Origin: Candidatus Aenigmatarchaeota archaeon
GTDB lineage: Archaea; Aenigmatarchaeota; Aenigmatarchaeia; CG10238-14; SCSR01
DNA: 41,568 nt
Direction: 5' to 3'
Assembly: GCA_016177025.1 (NCBI GenBank)
Contig: JACOWB010000008.1
Coordinates: 78,076-119,643, forward strand
In this document: positions 7,597 to 14,901 of the stretch, piece by piece
Layout of the letters: each line of letters begins with the position of its first letter
Position numbering within the stretch: position 1 is the stretch's first letter
Notes under the pieces: generated by a model
The model's input: the letters and a program-made list of their open reading frames with translations, nothing else
Databases searched by the model: none
Told to the model about the DNA's origin: nothing
Program-made: the position numbers and the translations under genes

Positions 7597-9561
7597 TCAC
7601 AACAAAGAATATGTAATTAGCAATCCTGCAGATAAAAGTGCCACCATGTTCATAACTTTAATTAAAGGATTTAAGCTTGGTCCGGCCGTGTCCTTGCTCG
7701 GGTCGCCAACCGTGTCGCCGACGACAGCGGCTTTGTGCGCATCAGACCCCTTGCCGCCGAAATTCCCTATCTCTATGAATTTTTTTGCATTGTCCCATGC
7801 GGCTCCCATGTTAGCCATCGTTATCGCAAGCAGAAAACCAGTAACAATGCTTCCTGCAAGCATTCCCCCCAGAGCCTCGGCACCTAAGACAAATCCTACA
7901 GCCAAAGGTGTGATAACTGCAATGATTCCAGGGACAATAAATTCTTTTATAGCCGCTCTAGTTGTTATGTCAACACATTTTGCATAATCCGGCTTGGCTC
8001 TCCCTTGCATCAAACCTTTTATTGTCTTGAATTGCCTGCGAACCTCCTCGACTATTGAGAATGCAGCCCTGCCTACTGCACGCATCAAGAATGACGAAAA
8101 CAGAAACGGTATCATGCCGCCGATGAATATTCCGATAACAACATTAACCTTCAGTATGTCTATCACTTGCAATTGTGCAGCCTCAGCATACGCGACAAAC
8201 AAGGACAATGCAGCCAATGCAGCTGAACCGATGGCAAACCCTTTTGTAACAGCTTTTGTCGTGTTTCCTACAGCGTCAAGAGCGTCTGTGACTTTCCTTA
8301 CACTAGGCGAAAGTTTAGACATCTCTGCTATCCCGCCGGCATTATCGGTTATCGGCCCGTAAGAGTCCACTGCGACTATCATCCCTGTTACAGACAGCAT
8401 CCCCAGAGCGGCAATCGCGATTCCGTAGACACCGGCAAAATAATATGATGCGAAAATTGCTGCGACTATCAGGAGTGCTGTTGGATATGTGCTCCTCATC
8501 CCCAATGCAAGTCCTGCGATTATGTTAGTTCCTGCTCCTGTTTTTGCCGCCTCTGCAACCTCCCTGACAGATTTTCTATCGCGCGCTGTATAGAACTCTG
8601 TGATATAGCTGATGATTAACGTCGCACCCAAGCCCACCAGCGCAGCGTAAAATATGTTCATGTTCTGAAACACGAAGTTGGACATCAGATAAAATAGAAT
8701 TGCCGCGACGACTGTTGTCGCTATCACACCTTTATACAAAGCGTTCCAGATGTTTCGATCTCTGCCTAGTCTGACAAAGAATGTTCCTATAACAGAAGCC
8801 ACGATTCCTGCAGCACCTATCGCAAGCGGGAATAAAACCGCATTAGTTCCGATTGTCAGACCTAAAAGCATTGCTGCGATTAAAGTAATTGCATAAGATT
8901 CGAACAAGTCGGCTGCCATACCGGCGCAGTCTCCGACGTTATCGCCTACATTATCGGCAATCACTCCCGGGTTTCTAGGGTCGTCTTCGGGAATTCCTTT
9001 CTCGACTTTACCGACCAAATCCGCACCAACATCTGCTGCTTTCGTATAAATGCCGCCGCCCACCCTCATGAACAAACTTATCAAGCTCGCACCAAATCCG
9101 AATCCGATAGTCAAAGCAACGCCTTGCGTGAAATAGAAAAGTGTCGTGATGCCTAAAAGGGACAGCCCGGCAACAACTAATCCTGTGACAGCGCCCCCCT
9201 TGAAGGCAACGTCCAAAGCCTGCACCAACCCTGCTTTAGCGGCTTCTGCTGTTCTTACGTTAGCCCTTGTAGAAATATTCATTCCTATATAGCCGGCAAG
9301 CCCTGACAAAACTGCCCCCAATACAAATGCCGCCGCTGTGAGCATGTTAAAAGCGAAAAACAAAACTACCGATAATATAATTACAATCGGGGCCAATGTT
9401 TTGTACTGCCTGAACAGATATGTGTTGGCGCCGTTCTTTATCGCATCTGATATCTCGACCATCTGTTTGCTTCCAGTCGGTTTTGACGTGATGTTGAAAA
9501 TCAGATATGCAGAATACAGCAAAGCCAGTACACCCGCGATAAAGCCGAACAACACTACCAT
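7597..9561 (-). CDS. hppA: Membrane-bound proton-translocating pyrophosphatase, K+-independent type
   Basis: Integral membrane enzyme that couples hydrolysis of pyrophosphate to ion pumping. The 654-residue protein has the many hydrophobic helices of the family, the substrate-binding stretch [20 protein letters not shown] followed by the DNVGDNVGD repeat (about residues 177-211) and a second acidic block near the C-terminus ([20 protein letters not shown]). In the [10 protein letters not shown] motif Lys436 and Thr439 stand where K+-dependent enzymes have Ala and Gly, so by known family rules this is the K+-independent, H+-pumping class. It would recover energy from the pyrophosphate made by the many synthetases. 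It lies inside a translation/transcription operon, five bases after the PIN gene. Confidence 0.96.
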   Translation of the reverse strand: MVVLFGFIAGVLALLYSAYLIFNITSKPTGSKQMVEISDAIKNGANTYLFRQYKTLAPIVIILSVVLFFAFNMLTAAAFVLGAVLSGLAGYIGMNISTRANVRTAEAAKAGLVQALDVAFKGGAVTGLVVAGLSLLGITTLFYFTQGVALTIGFGFGASLISLFMRVGGGIYTKAADVGADLVGKVEKGIPEDDPRNPGVIADNVGDNVGDCAGMAADLFESYAITLIAAMLLGLTIGTNAVLFPLAIGAAGIVASVIGTFFVRLGRDRNIWNALYKGVIATTVVAAILFYLMSNFVFQNMNIFYAALVGLGATLIISYITEFYTARDRKSVREVAEAAKTGAGTNIIAGLALGMRSTYPTALLIVAAIFASYYFAGVYGIAIAALGMLSVTGMIVAVDSYGPITDNAGGIAEMSKLSPSVRKVTDALDAVGNTTKAVTKGFAIGSAALAALSLFVAYAEAAQLQVIDILKVNVVIGIFIGGMIPFLFSSFLMRAVGRAAFSIVEEVRRQFKTIKGLMQGRAKPDYAKCVDITTRAAIKEFIVPGIIAVITPLAVGFVLGAEALGGMLAGSIVTGFLLAITMANMGAAWDNAKKFIEIGNFGGKGSDAHKAAVVGDTVGDPSKDTAGPSLNPLIKVMNMVALLSAGLLITYSLL

Positions 9562-9566
9562 TTTAT

Positions 9567-9932
9567 CTAACCTATAGCTAAATGTTTCTTAGACTTTAAA
9601 TAAATAGCTTTTCTGCCCAATGCTTTTAATTTTTTCCTCAGTTCAATATCGTTGGTTGCAACTAATGTTTTATCGTCTGCAAGGGTTGTCATGATCCTAT
9701 CAGGCATCTCCGCAGATTCCAAAACCTTTATGTTATATTCCTTGACGAGTTTCAAGGCTACTTTGGCGTTGACCCCTGCAAATGAACTCCTTTTAGAAAT
9801 TCTTATCAACTCCGTTTTCACGGAACTCAGCATTGTCAGCTCATTCTTTCCTATCAATTCATCTATCTCCCTCAAATCAATCTTGAACCTGACAGCATCG
9901 ATTAGGAAGTTCGTATCCAGCAAGACTCTCAT
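9567..9932 (-). CDS. PIN domain protein, Fcf1/COG1412-like
   Basis: Predicted small nuclease-fold protein of 121 residues. It starts [20 protein letters not shown] with the first conserved acidic site (DTNFL), has a conserved middle ([16 protein letters not shown]) and the late acidic motif [17 protein letters not shown] (D-x...T-N-D), the four-acid arrangement of PIN ribonucleases. In many archaea a PIN protein of this type lies between aIF2-gamma and rpo7 and is thought to be related to rRNA-processing Fcf1/Utp23; no antitoxin gene is adjacent, which speaks against a VapC toxin. A possible 42-residue membrane peptide precedes it. Confidence 0.83.
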   Translation of the reverse strand: MRVLLDTNFLIDAVRFKIDLREIDELIGKNELTMLSSVKTELIRISKRSSFAGVNAKVALKLVKEYNIKVLESAEMPDRIMTTLADDKTLVATNDIELRKKLKALGRKAIYLKSKKHLAIG

Positions 9933-9939
9933 AGAAATA

Positions 9940-10068
9940 TTATCTTTTGTGGCTTTTTTTATGCGTTTCGTTGTGGTGGGCTAGAAGAAGATATAGAATT
10001 CCAGTTGCAAGAGCAAGGTTGGATAGGATGAGAAATGTGTTCGCATCCGCTGCGACTGCAATAGGCAT
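9940..10068 (-). CDS. Possible small membrane protein (42 residues)
   Basis: An open frame from ATG 10068 to TAA 9940, ending seven bases before the PIN gene on the same strand. The product has one hydrophobic segment, FLILSNLALATGILYLLLA (residues 12-30), followed by a His/Lys-rich tail (HHNETHKKSHKR), so it would be a single-span protein with a basic end. A TATA-like element (TTTATT, plus-strand positions 10090-10095) lies about 25 bases before the ATG, which fits a leaderless transcript serving this gene and the PIN gene. It matches no family that I recognise and could be chance. Confidence 0.4.
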   Translation of the reverse strand: MPIAVAADANTFLILSNLALATGILYLLLAHHNETHKKSHKR

Positions 10069-10135
10069 AGAATAAATTCTGTTTTATCTAATAAATAGGT
10101 TTATATTAAGGGAAATTGAATTATGGTTAGATAGA
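10069..10135. promoter_or_regulatory. Divergent promoter region between the PIN operon and the plus-strand pilins
   Basis: AT-rich 67-base spacer. TTTATATTA at 10100-10108 would serve the pilin at 10136 with a short leader; the complementary-strand TTTATT at 10090-10095 would serve the minus-strand transcript from about 10068. The two boxes almost touch, so the transcripts may compete. Confidence 0.45.
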
Positions 10136-10549
10136 ATGAAAGGTATATCCGAAATTATTGCAACTATTCTGATGCTGATGATCACGCTTGCTATTTCAGG
10201 TACTGCTTATATTTTCATTTCGGGAGCGTTCACGCAGCAGACGCAGGGGCTGGAAGTGGTGGATGCTTATTGTCAGGATGGGTCGCCTGATGTTGTGAAT
10301 CTGATTATGAGAAATCTAGGAACCGCTACGATAAGTGCTTCCGGCGTGGTAGTGACTCAAACGAATCCTACAGAACCGGTTCCGCCTGAAAATCCGAATA
10401 GGGCGTGGGTGGGAGGCATAACCTCTATTGCACCAGGAACTACCGGCACATTGCAGGACGCGTGTGAAGGCAACGGTCCAAGAACCTGCATCTACAGGGT
10501 TCTGCCGCCAATAGGCAGATCCATAATTGCATCAGTATCTTGCACGTAA
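10136..10549 (+). CDS. Type IV pilin-like protein, first of the plus-strand pair
   Basis: Predicted surface filament subunit of 137 residues. The start MKGISEIIATILMLMITLA fits an archaeal class III-type signal (Lys-Gly then Ile-Ser-Glu) with the hydrophobic helix to about residue 30. The remaining part is Thr/Pro/Gly-rich with Cys at DAYCQDG, LQDACEGNG, RTCIYR and the penultimate residue (SCT), so disulfide bonds are likely. The C-terminal block RTCIYRVLPPIGRSIIASVSC recurs in the next gene. It is a different pilin type from the minus-strand pair at 5455-6342. The two types together suggest filaments of different composition. Confidence 0.84.
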   Translation: MKGISEIIATILMLMITLAISGTAYIFISGAFTQQTQGLEVVDAYCQDGSPDVVNLIMRNLGTATISASGVVVTQTNPTEPVPPENPNRAWVGGITSIAPGTTGTLQDACEGNGPRTCIYRVLPPIGRSIIASVSCT

Positions 10550-10595
10550 AGTATTTAAAGGGACAATTCAAAATATTTATAAAGGTTGAGATTTG

Positions 10596-11054
10596 ATGAA
10601 AGCCATATCGACGGTCATTGCAACTATTCTGATGCTGATGATCACAATCGCTTTGGCCGGGACTGCTTATTTGTACATATCGGGGTCGTTTACCACACAG
10701 ACGCAGGGGCTGGAAGTGGTGGATGCCTTTTGTAACAATAGAGTAAATGCTACTATTTCATTCAGAAATATTGGGACGAATGCTGTAACATTTGTTTCTG
10801 GTCTGTGCAGTGCAACTGGTGTGAGTCCATGCGGATCGATAACTGTTGTAAGAACGGCAGGAGGAGGGACTATGAAGCTGTCCGGAAGTAGTGCTACAAT
10901 TGATCCGGGGGTTACGGCTACACTAGTCGACGGTGAGGATCCTGTTGCAGGTGCGCAAGGATGCACAGACTTTGGAGTACCAAGAAGCTGTGTTTATAGA
11001 ATCACACCGCCTTCGGGAAGAAGCGTTGTAGCGACTGTGTCTTGTCCTGGGTAA
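10596..11054 (+). CDS. Type IV pilin-like protein, second of the plus-strand pair
   Basis: Predicted filament subunit of 152 residues from the ATG at 10596 (a TTG one codon earlier is less likely; GGTTGA lies six bases upstream of the ATG). The helix MKAISTVIATILMLMITIA and the segment TQTQGLEVVDAFC match the previous gene. The body differs, with extra Cys pairs (GLCSATGVSPCGS, QGCTDFGVPRSC). The tail SCVYRITPPSGRSVVATVSC is shared with the first copy. Two stretches of 29 bases are identical between the genes (10157-10185 with 10617-10645; 10238-10266 with 10698-10726), so duplication followed by divergence of the exposed part is likely. Confidence 0.84.
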   Translation: MKAISTVIATILMLMITIALAGTAYLYISGSFTTQTQGLEVVDAFCNNRVNATISFRNIGTNAVTFVSGLCSATGVSPCGSITVVRTAGGGTMKLSGSSATIDPGVTATLVDGEDPVAGAQGCTDFGVPRSCVYRITPPSGRSVVATVSCPG

Positions 11055-11085
11055 TCTTTTAGTTACAAGAAACTAAATTTAAGTT

Positions 11086-11571
11086 ATGAAAAAGGCAGTT
11101 GCTGTACCTTATGTTATAGCTCTTGTTCTTGGTGTTGCTGTAATAGGGCTTGTTGGTTATTGGTTTGTCACCACAGGTGGGAAGTTTGGGGGGCAAAGTG
11201 CGAAAACTGTATGTGACAATAGGTTTTTACAATGGTGTATATCGAAGGGTGGAGGAACCTATCTTGTATTTGTTGGTGATGGTAATTTAGAGTGTACTGG
11301 GCTTGGTTCTTATAGCGACTGTAAAGATATAACAGGAGTTAGTGGCGCAGGAGGTCCTGCCCCCGGTGGTGAGAAGGCTGGATTCCTTCAAGACTGTTCA
11401 AGTAAATCCTGTGATATAGGACTCGTTTGTTGTAAATCGGGCTCGTGTAAAGAAAAATCTGGCAACCCTATAAATGACAATAGATGTAGAAAAGTTAGCG
11501 GTGGAAGCTGTGGACTCGACACCGATTGTTTTAATGGGAATTGCAAAGATCCGTCACTAAAGTGCGCATAA
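11086..11571 (+). CDS. Membrane-anchored cysteine-rich surface protein
   Basis: Unknown protein of 161 residues. It has an N-terminal hydrophobic segment (AVAVPYVIALVLGVAVIGLVG, residues 4-24) that would act as anchor or pilin-like helix, then an exported region with 14 cysteines. Cys43, 51, 70 and 79 lie in CDNRFLQWC and LECTGLGSYSDC, a module shared with the 89-residue protein at 13413-13682. The second half has a knot-like pattern (SCDIGLVCCKSGSCKE, then SCGLDTDCFNGNC) like small disulfide-rich domains. It follows the pilin pair by 31 bases on the same strand and may be co-transcribed, suggesting a surface structure component. Confidence 0.7.
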   Translation: MKKAVAVPYVIALVLGVAVIGLVGYWFVTTGGKFGGQSAKTVCDNRFLQWCISKGGGTYLVFVGDGNLECTGLGSYSDCKDITGVSGAGGPAPGGEKAGFLQDCSSKSCDIGLVCCKSGSCKEKSGNPINDNRCRKVSGGSCGLDTDCFNGNCKDPSLKCA

Positions 11572-11574
11572 ATT

Positions 11575-12813
11575 TCATTTTATTATTCCATACCCGACCA
11601 ATCGCCATCTTCCCTGCACTTGTCGGGAAATAACAACCCTGCTGTTTACATCAGCACAAACGGGTATCTTCAAGTTCAACTGAATTGTGCCCTTTTTAAT
11701 AGACGTTACATTTCCGACAGACCTGCTTGTGCCTATGTTTATCAAAAGCGTCTCATTCATCTTTATCGGCTCCACTGTCGCCAGTTCTTTTGCGCCGACC
11801 ACCCTTTCTAACAGATGCAATTCCAAATTCAGCGAACTCATTACCTGAGGCAGTTTTCCTGGTAAGCCGACAACATTCCCGACCATTCCATCTGCTTTGG
11901 TCAAGGAAGGATCCAGACCTGTCATCATCCCTAACAGCCCACCAGCACCAGCATCTTCCAAATTCATTTTTCTTTTTTCCAGACCTGTTACAACTGTTCT
12001 TAGAGGTTCGTAAGTGCTTTTCTTCAAAGCACCAGGCTTTATTTCTATTTCATCACCAAGTTTGAATTTTCCTTGAACGACCGAACCACCAATCACCCCT
12101 CCCACAATTTCCTTTGGCATCGCTCCTGGTCTGTTGATATCAAAGCTTCGTGCGACGTACATCAGAGGGTCCGTGTTCAAATCTCTTCCAGGCGTTTGTA
12201 TCAAATCTTGGATAGCTTCCAGGAGAACATCTATGTTGATATTGTATTGGGCCGAGACAGGGATAATCGGTGCGTTTTCGATGATGCTGCCTGCAATGAA
12301 TCCCTTTATCTGGTTGTAATTTTCCATGGCCTGTTCTTTTGTTGCAAGATCAATCTTGCTTTGGACTATAATTACATTCTTTATTCCGACTACTTCCAAT
12401 GCTGTCAGATGTTCCCGTGTTTGCGGCTGGGGACATTTTTCATTCGCAGCTATCAGAAGTATAGCGCCGTCCATAAGGCTTGCACCAGTAAGAACAGTAG
12501 CCATCAAAGTTTCATGACCAGGCGCGTCTATGAAGCTCACAGTTCTTATAGGTTCTGTATCAGAAAAACAGTAAATGCATTTTTCGTTTGGGGAGTATTT
12601 CCCGCATTTGGAACATTTGTAGATTACTGCGTCTGCATAACCTAACCTGATGGTTATTCCTCGCTTCAGTTCTTCAGAATGAGTTAAAGTTAGTTTTCCT
12701 GTCAACGCCTTTGTTAAGGTTGTTTTTCCATGAGAAACATGGCCGACCATTCCGATATTGACTTCCGGTATCAATCTCGCATCAACTTCATTTTTCTTCT
12801 GTACTTCATTCAC
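11575..12813 (-). CDS. eif2g: Translation initiation factor aIF2 subunit gamma
   Basis: GTPase subunit of aIF2 that delivers initiator Met-tRNA to the small ribosomal subunit. The 412-residue protein shows the P-loop GHVSHGKTTL (about 24-33; Ser in place of the more usual Asp), switch I KRGITIRLGYAD, a zinc knuckle with two CxxC pairs (CSKCGKYSPNEKCIYC), DAPGH and the base-specificity motif QSKID (NKxD equivalent), followed by domains II and III. The start is probably GTG 12813, overlapping the end of the S6e gene by eight bases; no in-frame ATG is near. S6e-aIF2-gamma is a conserved archaeal pair. Confidence 0.96.
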   Translation of the reverse strand: MNEVQKKNEVDARLIPEVNIGMVGHVSHGKTTLTKALTGKLTLTHSEELKRGITIRLGYADAVIYKCSKCGKYSPNEKCIYCFSDTEPIRTVSFIDAPGHETLMATVLTGASLMDGAILLIAANEKCPQPQTREHLTALEVVGIKNVIIVQSKIDLATKEQAMENYNQIKGFIAGSIIENAPIIPVSAQYNINIDVLLEAIQDLIQTPGRDLNTDPLMYVARSFDINRPGAMPKEIVGGVIGGSVVQGKFKLGDEIEIKPGALKKSTYEPLRTVVTGLEKRKMNLEDAGAGGLLGMMTGLDPSLTKADGMVGNVVGLPGKLPQVMSSLNLELHLLERVVGAKELATVEPIKMNETLLINIGTSRSVGNVTSIKKGTIQLNLKIPVCADVNSRVVISRQVQGRWRLVGYGIIK

Positions 12814-13342
12814 CCCCTGCTTCGGTTTTTGGTTTCTCTTCTTTTGCTTCAGTGGGATGTTCCTCTATTTTCTCAGTCTCGGCTTTCGGCAGCCCACCAG
12901 CTTTAGGTTTTTCATTCTTTATTTCAGGCTTTTCATCTTTGGTTTCTGCCTTGATATCTTCCTTTTTGCCGAACACGTCTTCCAGCGACTTTTCGCCTTT
13001 TTTAATTACCTTAACATTTATCTGCGCAATATCCTGCGACAGCGTGTTTCCTCTCACCGTCTTCCTCCTTCTTTCACCCTTGAATTTCGGATGGAATCCT
13101 GGCGGTTCTGTCAGTAACGCTCTTTTCCTGCCTTGCCCTTGCACAGAAGGGTGCATCGGGAATCCGTCCTTGTCGCTTCCGCCCGTGATTTTTACGGTAT
13201 ATCCAAGTAATCCGAACAAATCGCCTGCAATTTCGTCGCCTAATTTCTTGCCAATTAGTGAAACACCTTTATCTTGATCTACCTGTGTCTGGTAGGATTT
13301 TCTGGTTTCTCCATCGCTGATGACGATTGTAAAGTTTGCCAT
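12806..13342 (-). CDS. rps6e: Small ribosomal subunit protein eS6 (S6e) with a long charged tail
   Basis: Small-subunit ribosomal protein. The ATG at 13342 gives MANFTIVISDGETRKSYQ, then VSLIGKKLGDEIAGDLFGLLGYTVKITGGSDKDGFPM, the S6e signature (GGSDKxGFPM), and RRRKTVRGNTLSQDIAQINVKV. The conserved domain ends near residue 125; the remaining roughly 50 residues are a low-complexity Lys/Glu/Pro-rich extension. An upstream in-frame TTG exists at 13351 but is less likely. A TATA-like TTTAAAAA lies about 29 bases before the ATG, suggesting a nearly leaderless mRNA. Confidence 0.95.
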   Translation of the reverse strand: MANFTIVISDGETRKSYQTQVDQDKGVSLIGKKLGDEIAGDLFGLLGYTVKITGGSDKDGFPMHPSVQGQGRKRALLTEPPGFHPKFKGERRRKTVRGNTLSQDIAQINVKVIKKGEKSLEDVFGKKEDIKAETKDEKPEIKNEKPKAGGLPKAETEKIEEHPTEAKEEKPKTEAGGE

Positions 13343-13412
13343 AAGTATCAATATTAATTAAGGTTTTTAAATCCCGCGCCTGCCATAATATTTTAATGCA
13401 GGTTATATAATT

Positions 13413-13682
13413 ATGGTTATGAAAGTACCAAAGAATCTCATCGTACCTATTGTGGCTGGGATAGTTATAGTCGTGGGTGCCGCTATTTTGCTGAGTGGTT
13501 CCGGTAAAAATTTTGGCGCTATTGGTGCATCCAAAGATAGCTGCGACTATAGGTTCTTTGAGTGGTGCAAGGATTACCCTACAGGAGGGGTGGATTACGA
13601 TAATTTTGCTTCTGCCAATAGAGAATGTGTCGCACAGGGGTCGTACAGGACATGCGACCAAGTAAATGATGCGTTGGGTTAA
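13413..13682 (+). CDS. Small anchored protein with the shared four-cysteine module
   Basis: Unknown protein of 89 residues (87 if the second ATG at 13419 is used). One N-terminal hydrophobic segment (LIVPIVAGIVIVVGAAILL, residues 9-27) is followed by a small exported domain containing CDYRFFEWC (Cys44, Cys52) and ECVAQGSYRTC (Cys72, Cys81). The same spacing and flanking residues occur in the larger Cys-rich protein at 11086-11571, so both belong to one paralogous group. It stands alone on the plus strand, divergent from S6e and 114 bases upstream of trpS start region. Confidence 0.7.
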   Translation: MVMKVPKNLIVPIVAGIVIVVGAAILLSGSGKNFGAIGASKDSCDYRFFEWCKDYPTGGVDYDNFASANRECVAQGSYRTCDQVNDALG

Positions 13683-13805
13683 TGTTTAAATCTTTACGGT
13701 CCTTAAATAAGGGTGAGTGGTATGCTCCAATGGAATGCTCTTCAATAGCTTTTTGCAGATTTTATTTACTTCTATCTCCAAATTACTCTTTAGCAGGTGA
13801 ATCTC

Positions 13806-14897
13806 ATGACTAGGATTACTGTTGATGCAGTAGAAGGGGAAGTGGACTATGACAAAGAAATGCAGAAGTTTGGTATTGAGAAAATTGACGCCTATTTGAA
13901 GCAGATGAACAACTTGGATGTTCTTTATCGAAGAGGGATTGTATTTGGCCAGAGGGATTTTATAAGAATATTTGAAGCGATGAAAAACAAAAAACCATTT
14001 GCGGTTCTTACAGGATTTAACCCGTCTGGCCCTTTGCATATAGGAAACCTGATGATTTTGAAAGAGGCCTTGTTCCTGCAGAAGAACGGTGCTGACGTCT
14101 ACTTTGTAATTTCGAACGATGAGACTTATGTTTTCAGGAAGGCTGATACTCTGGAGAAAGCTACGAAAAATGCGTATGATTACGTGATACCTGATATAAT
14201 AGCGCTAGGGTTCGACCCTAAGAAGACTAGGATATTTGTTTCAACAGAGCTTGCTAAACTCTATGAACTGGCAGTAAAGGTTTCAGCCAAAACCACGTTC
14301 TCTGCAATAAAAGCTATTTTCGGCTTTACAAACGAGACAAACCCCGGCCAGATATTTTATTCGATAATGCAGTCTGCGCATATTCTTTTTCCACAGTCAA
14401 AGGAATACGGCGGACCGAGACCGACAGTCGTCAACATAGGGATCGACCAAGATCCTTACATGCGATTGGTGAGAGATATTGCTGATAAATTGGATTTCAT
14501 CAAGCCATCTTCTACTTACCACAAGTTCATGCCAGGACTGCTTGGGGGAAAGATGTCGGGCAGCAAACCGGAAACGTGCATCTATCTTACCGACAGCCAA
14601 GAAATTGCGGAGAAAAAAATAATGAGAGCGTTCTCTGGAGGCGCAAAAACTTTGGAAGAACATAAAAAATACGGAGGCAATCCTGATGCAGATGTCGCAT
14701 GTCAGTACCTTTATTTCATGTTTGAGGAGGATGACAGAAAAATAAAACAGATCTTTAGTGATTTTAGAAATGGTAAACTCGCTTCTGGAGACGTTAAGAA
14801 ATATCTTGCCGATAAAGTTAAGAAATTCCTGGGTGAACATCAGAAAAGAAGAGAGAAAGCGAAGAATCAAATCGAAAAGTTCATGTTAAGGAATTGA
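13806..14897 (+). CDS. trpS: Tryptophanyl-tRNA synthetase
   Basis: Class Ic synthetase charging tRNA-Trp. The archaeal/eukaryotic type is indicated by the N-terminal extension before the Rossmann fold and GFNPSGPLHIGNL (HIGH motif, near residue 78) and LLGGKMSGSKPET (KMSKS loop, near 250), with NIGIDQDPYMRLVRDIA between them. From the ATG at 13806 the protein is 363 residues. GCAGGTGA at 13794-13800 is a good ribosome-binding site for that ATG; the upstream in-frame GTG at 13797 is part of the site and not the start. The pheS gene follows after four bases. Confidence 0.97.
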   Translation: MTRITVDAVEGEVDYDKEMQKFGIEKIDAYLKQMNNLDVLYRRGIVFGQRDFIRIFEAMKNKKPFAVLTGFNPSGPLHIGNLMILKEALFLQKNGADVYFVISNDETYVFRKADTLEKATKNAYDYVIPDIIALGFDPKKTRIFVSTELAKLYELAVKVSAKTTFSAIKAIFGFTNETNPGQIFYSIMQSAHILFPQSKEYGGPRPTVVNIGIDQDPYMRLVRDIADKLDFIKPSSTYHKFMPGLLGGKMSGSKPETCIYLTDSQEIAEKKIMRAFSGGAKTLEEHKKYGGNPDADVACQYLYFMFEEDDRKIKQIFSDFRNGKLASGDVKKYLADKVKKFLGEHQKRREKAKNQIEKFMLRN

Positions 14898-14901
14898 TTA
14901 C

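Noticed and set aside
9567-9932. PIN protein as a VapC toxin
   Set aside because: No VapB-like antitoxin gene is adjacent and the position between translation genes fits the Fcf1-like COG1412 group; the small upstream frame is a membrane peptide, not an antitoxin.
12073-12645. Plus-strand frame of 190 codons inside the aIF2-gamma gene
   Set aside because: Overlaps a fully conserved GTPase gene; high Cys/Phe/Tyr/Ser content is typical of an antisense shadow.
13683-13805. Possible box C/D small RNA in front of trpS
   Set aside because: No RUGAUGA and CUGA boxes at suitable distances could be found; only AT-rich promoter-like sequence and the trpS ribosome-binding site are visible.
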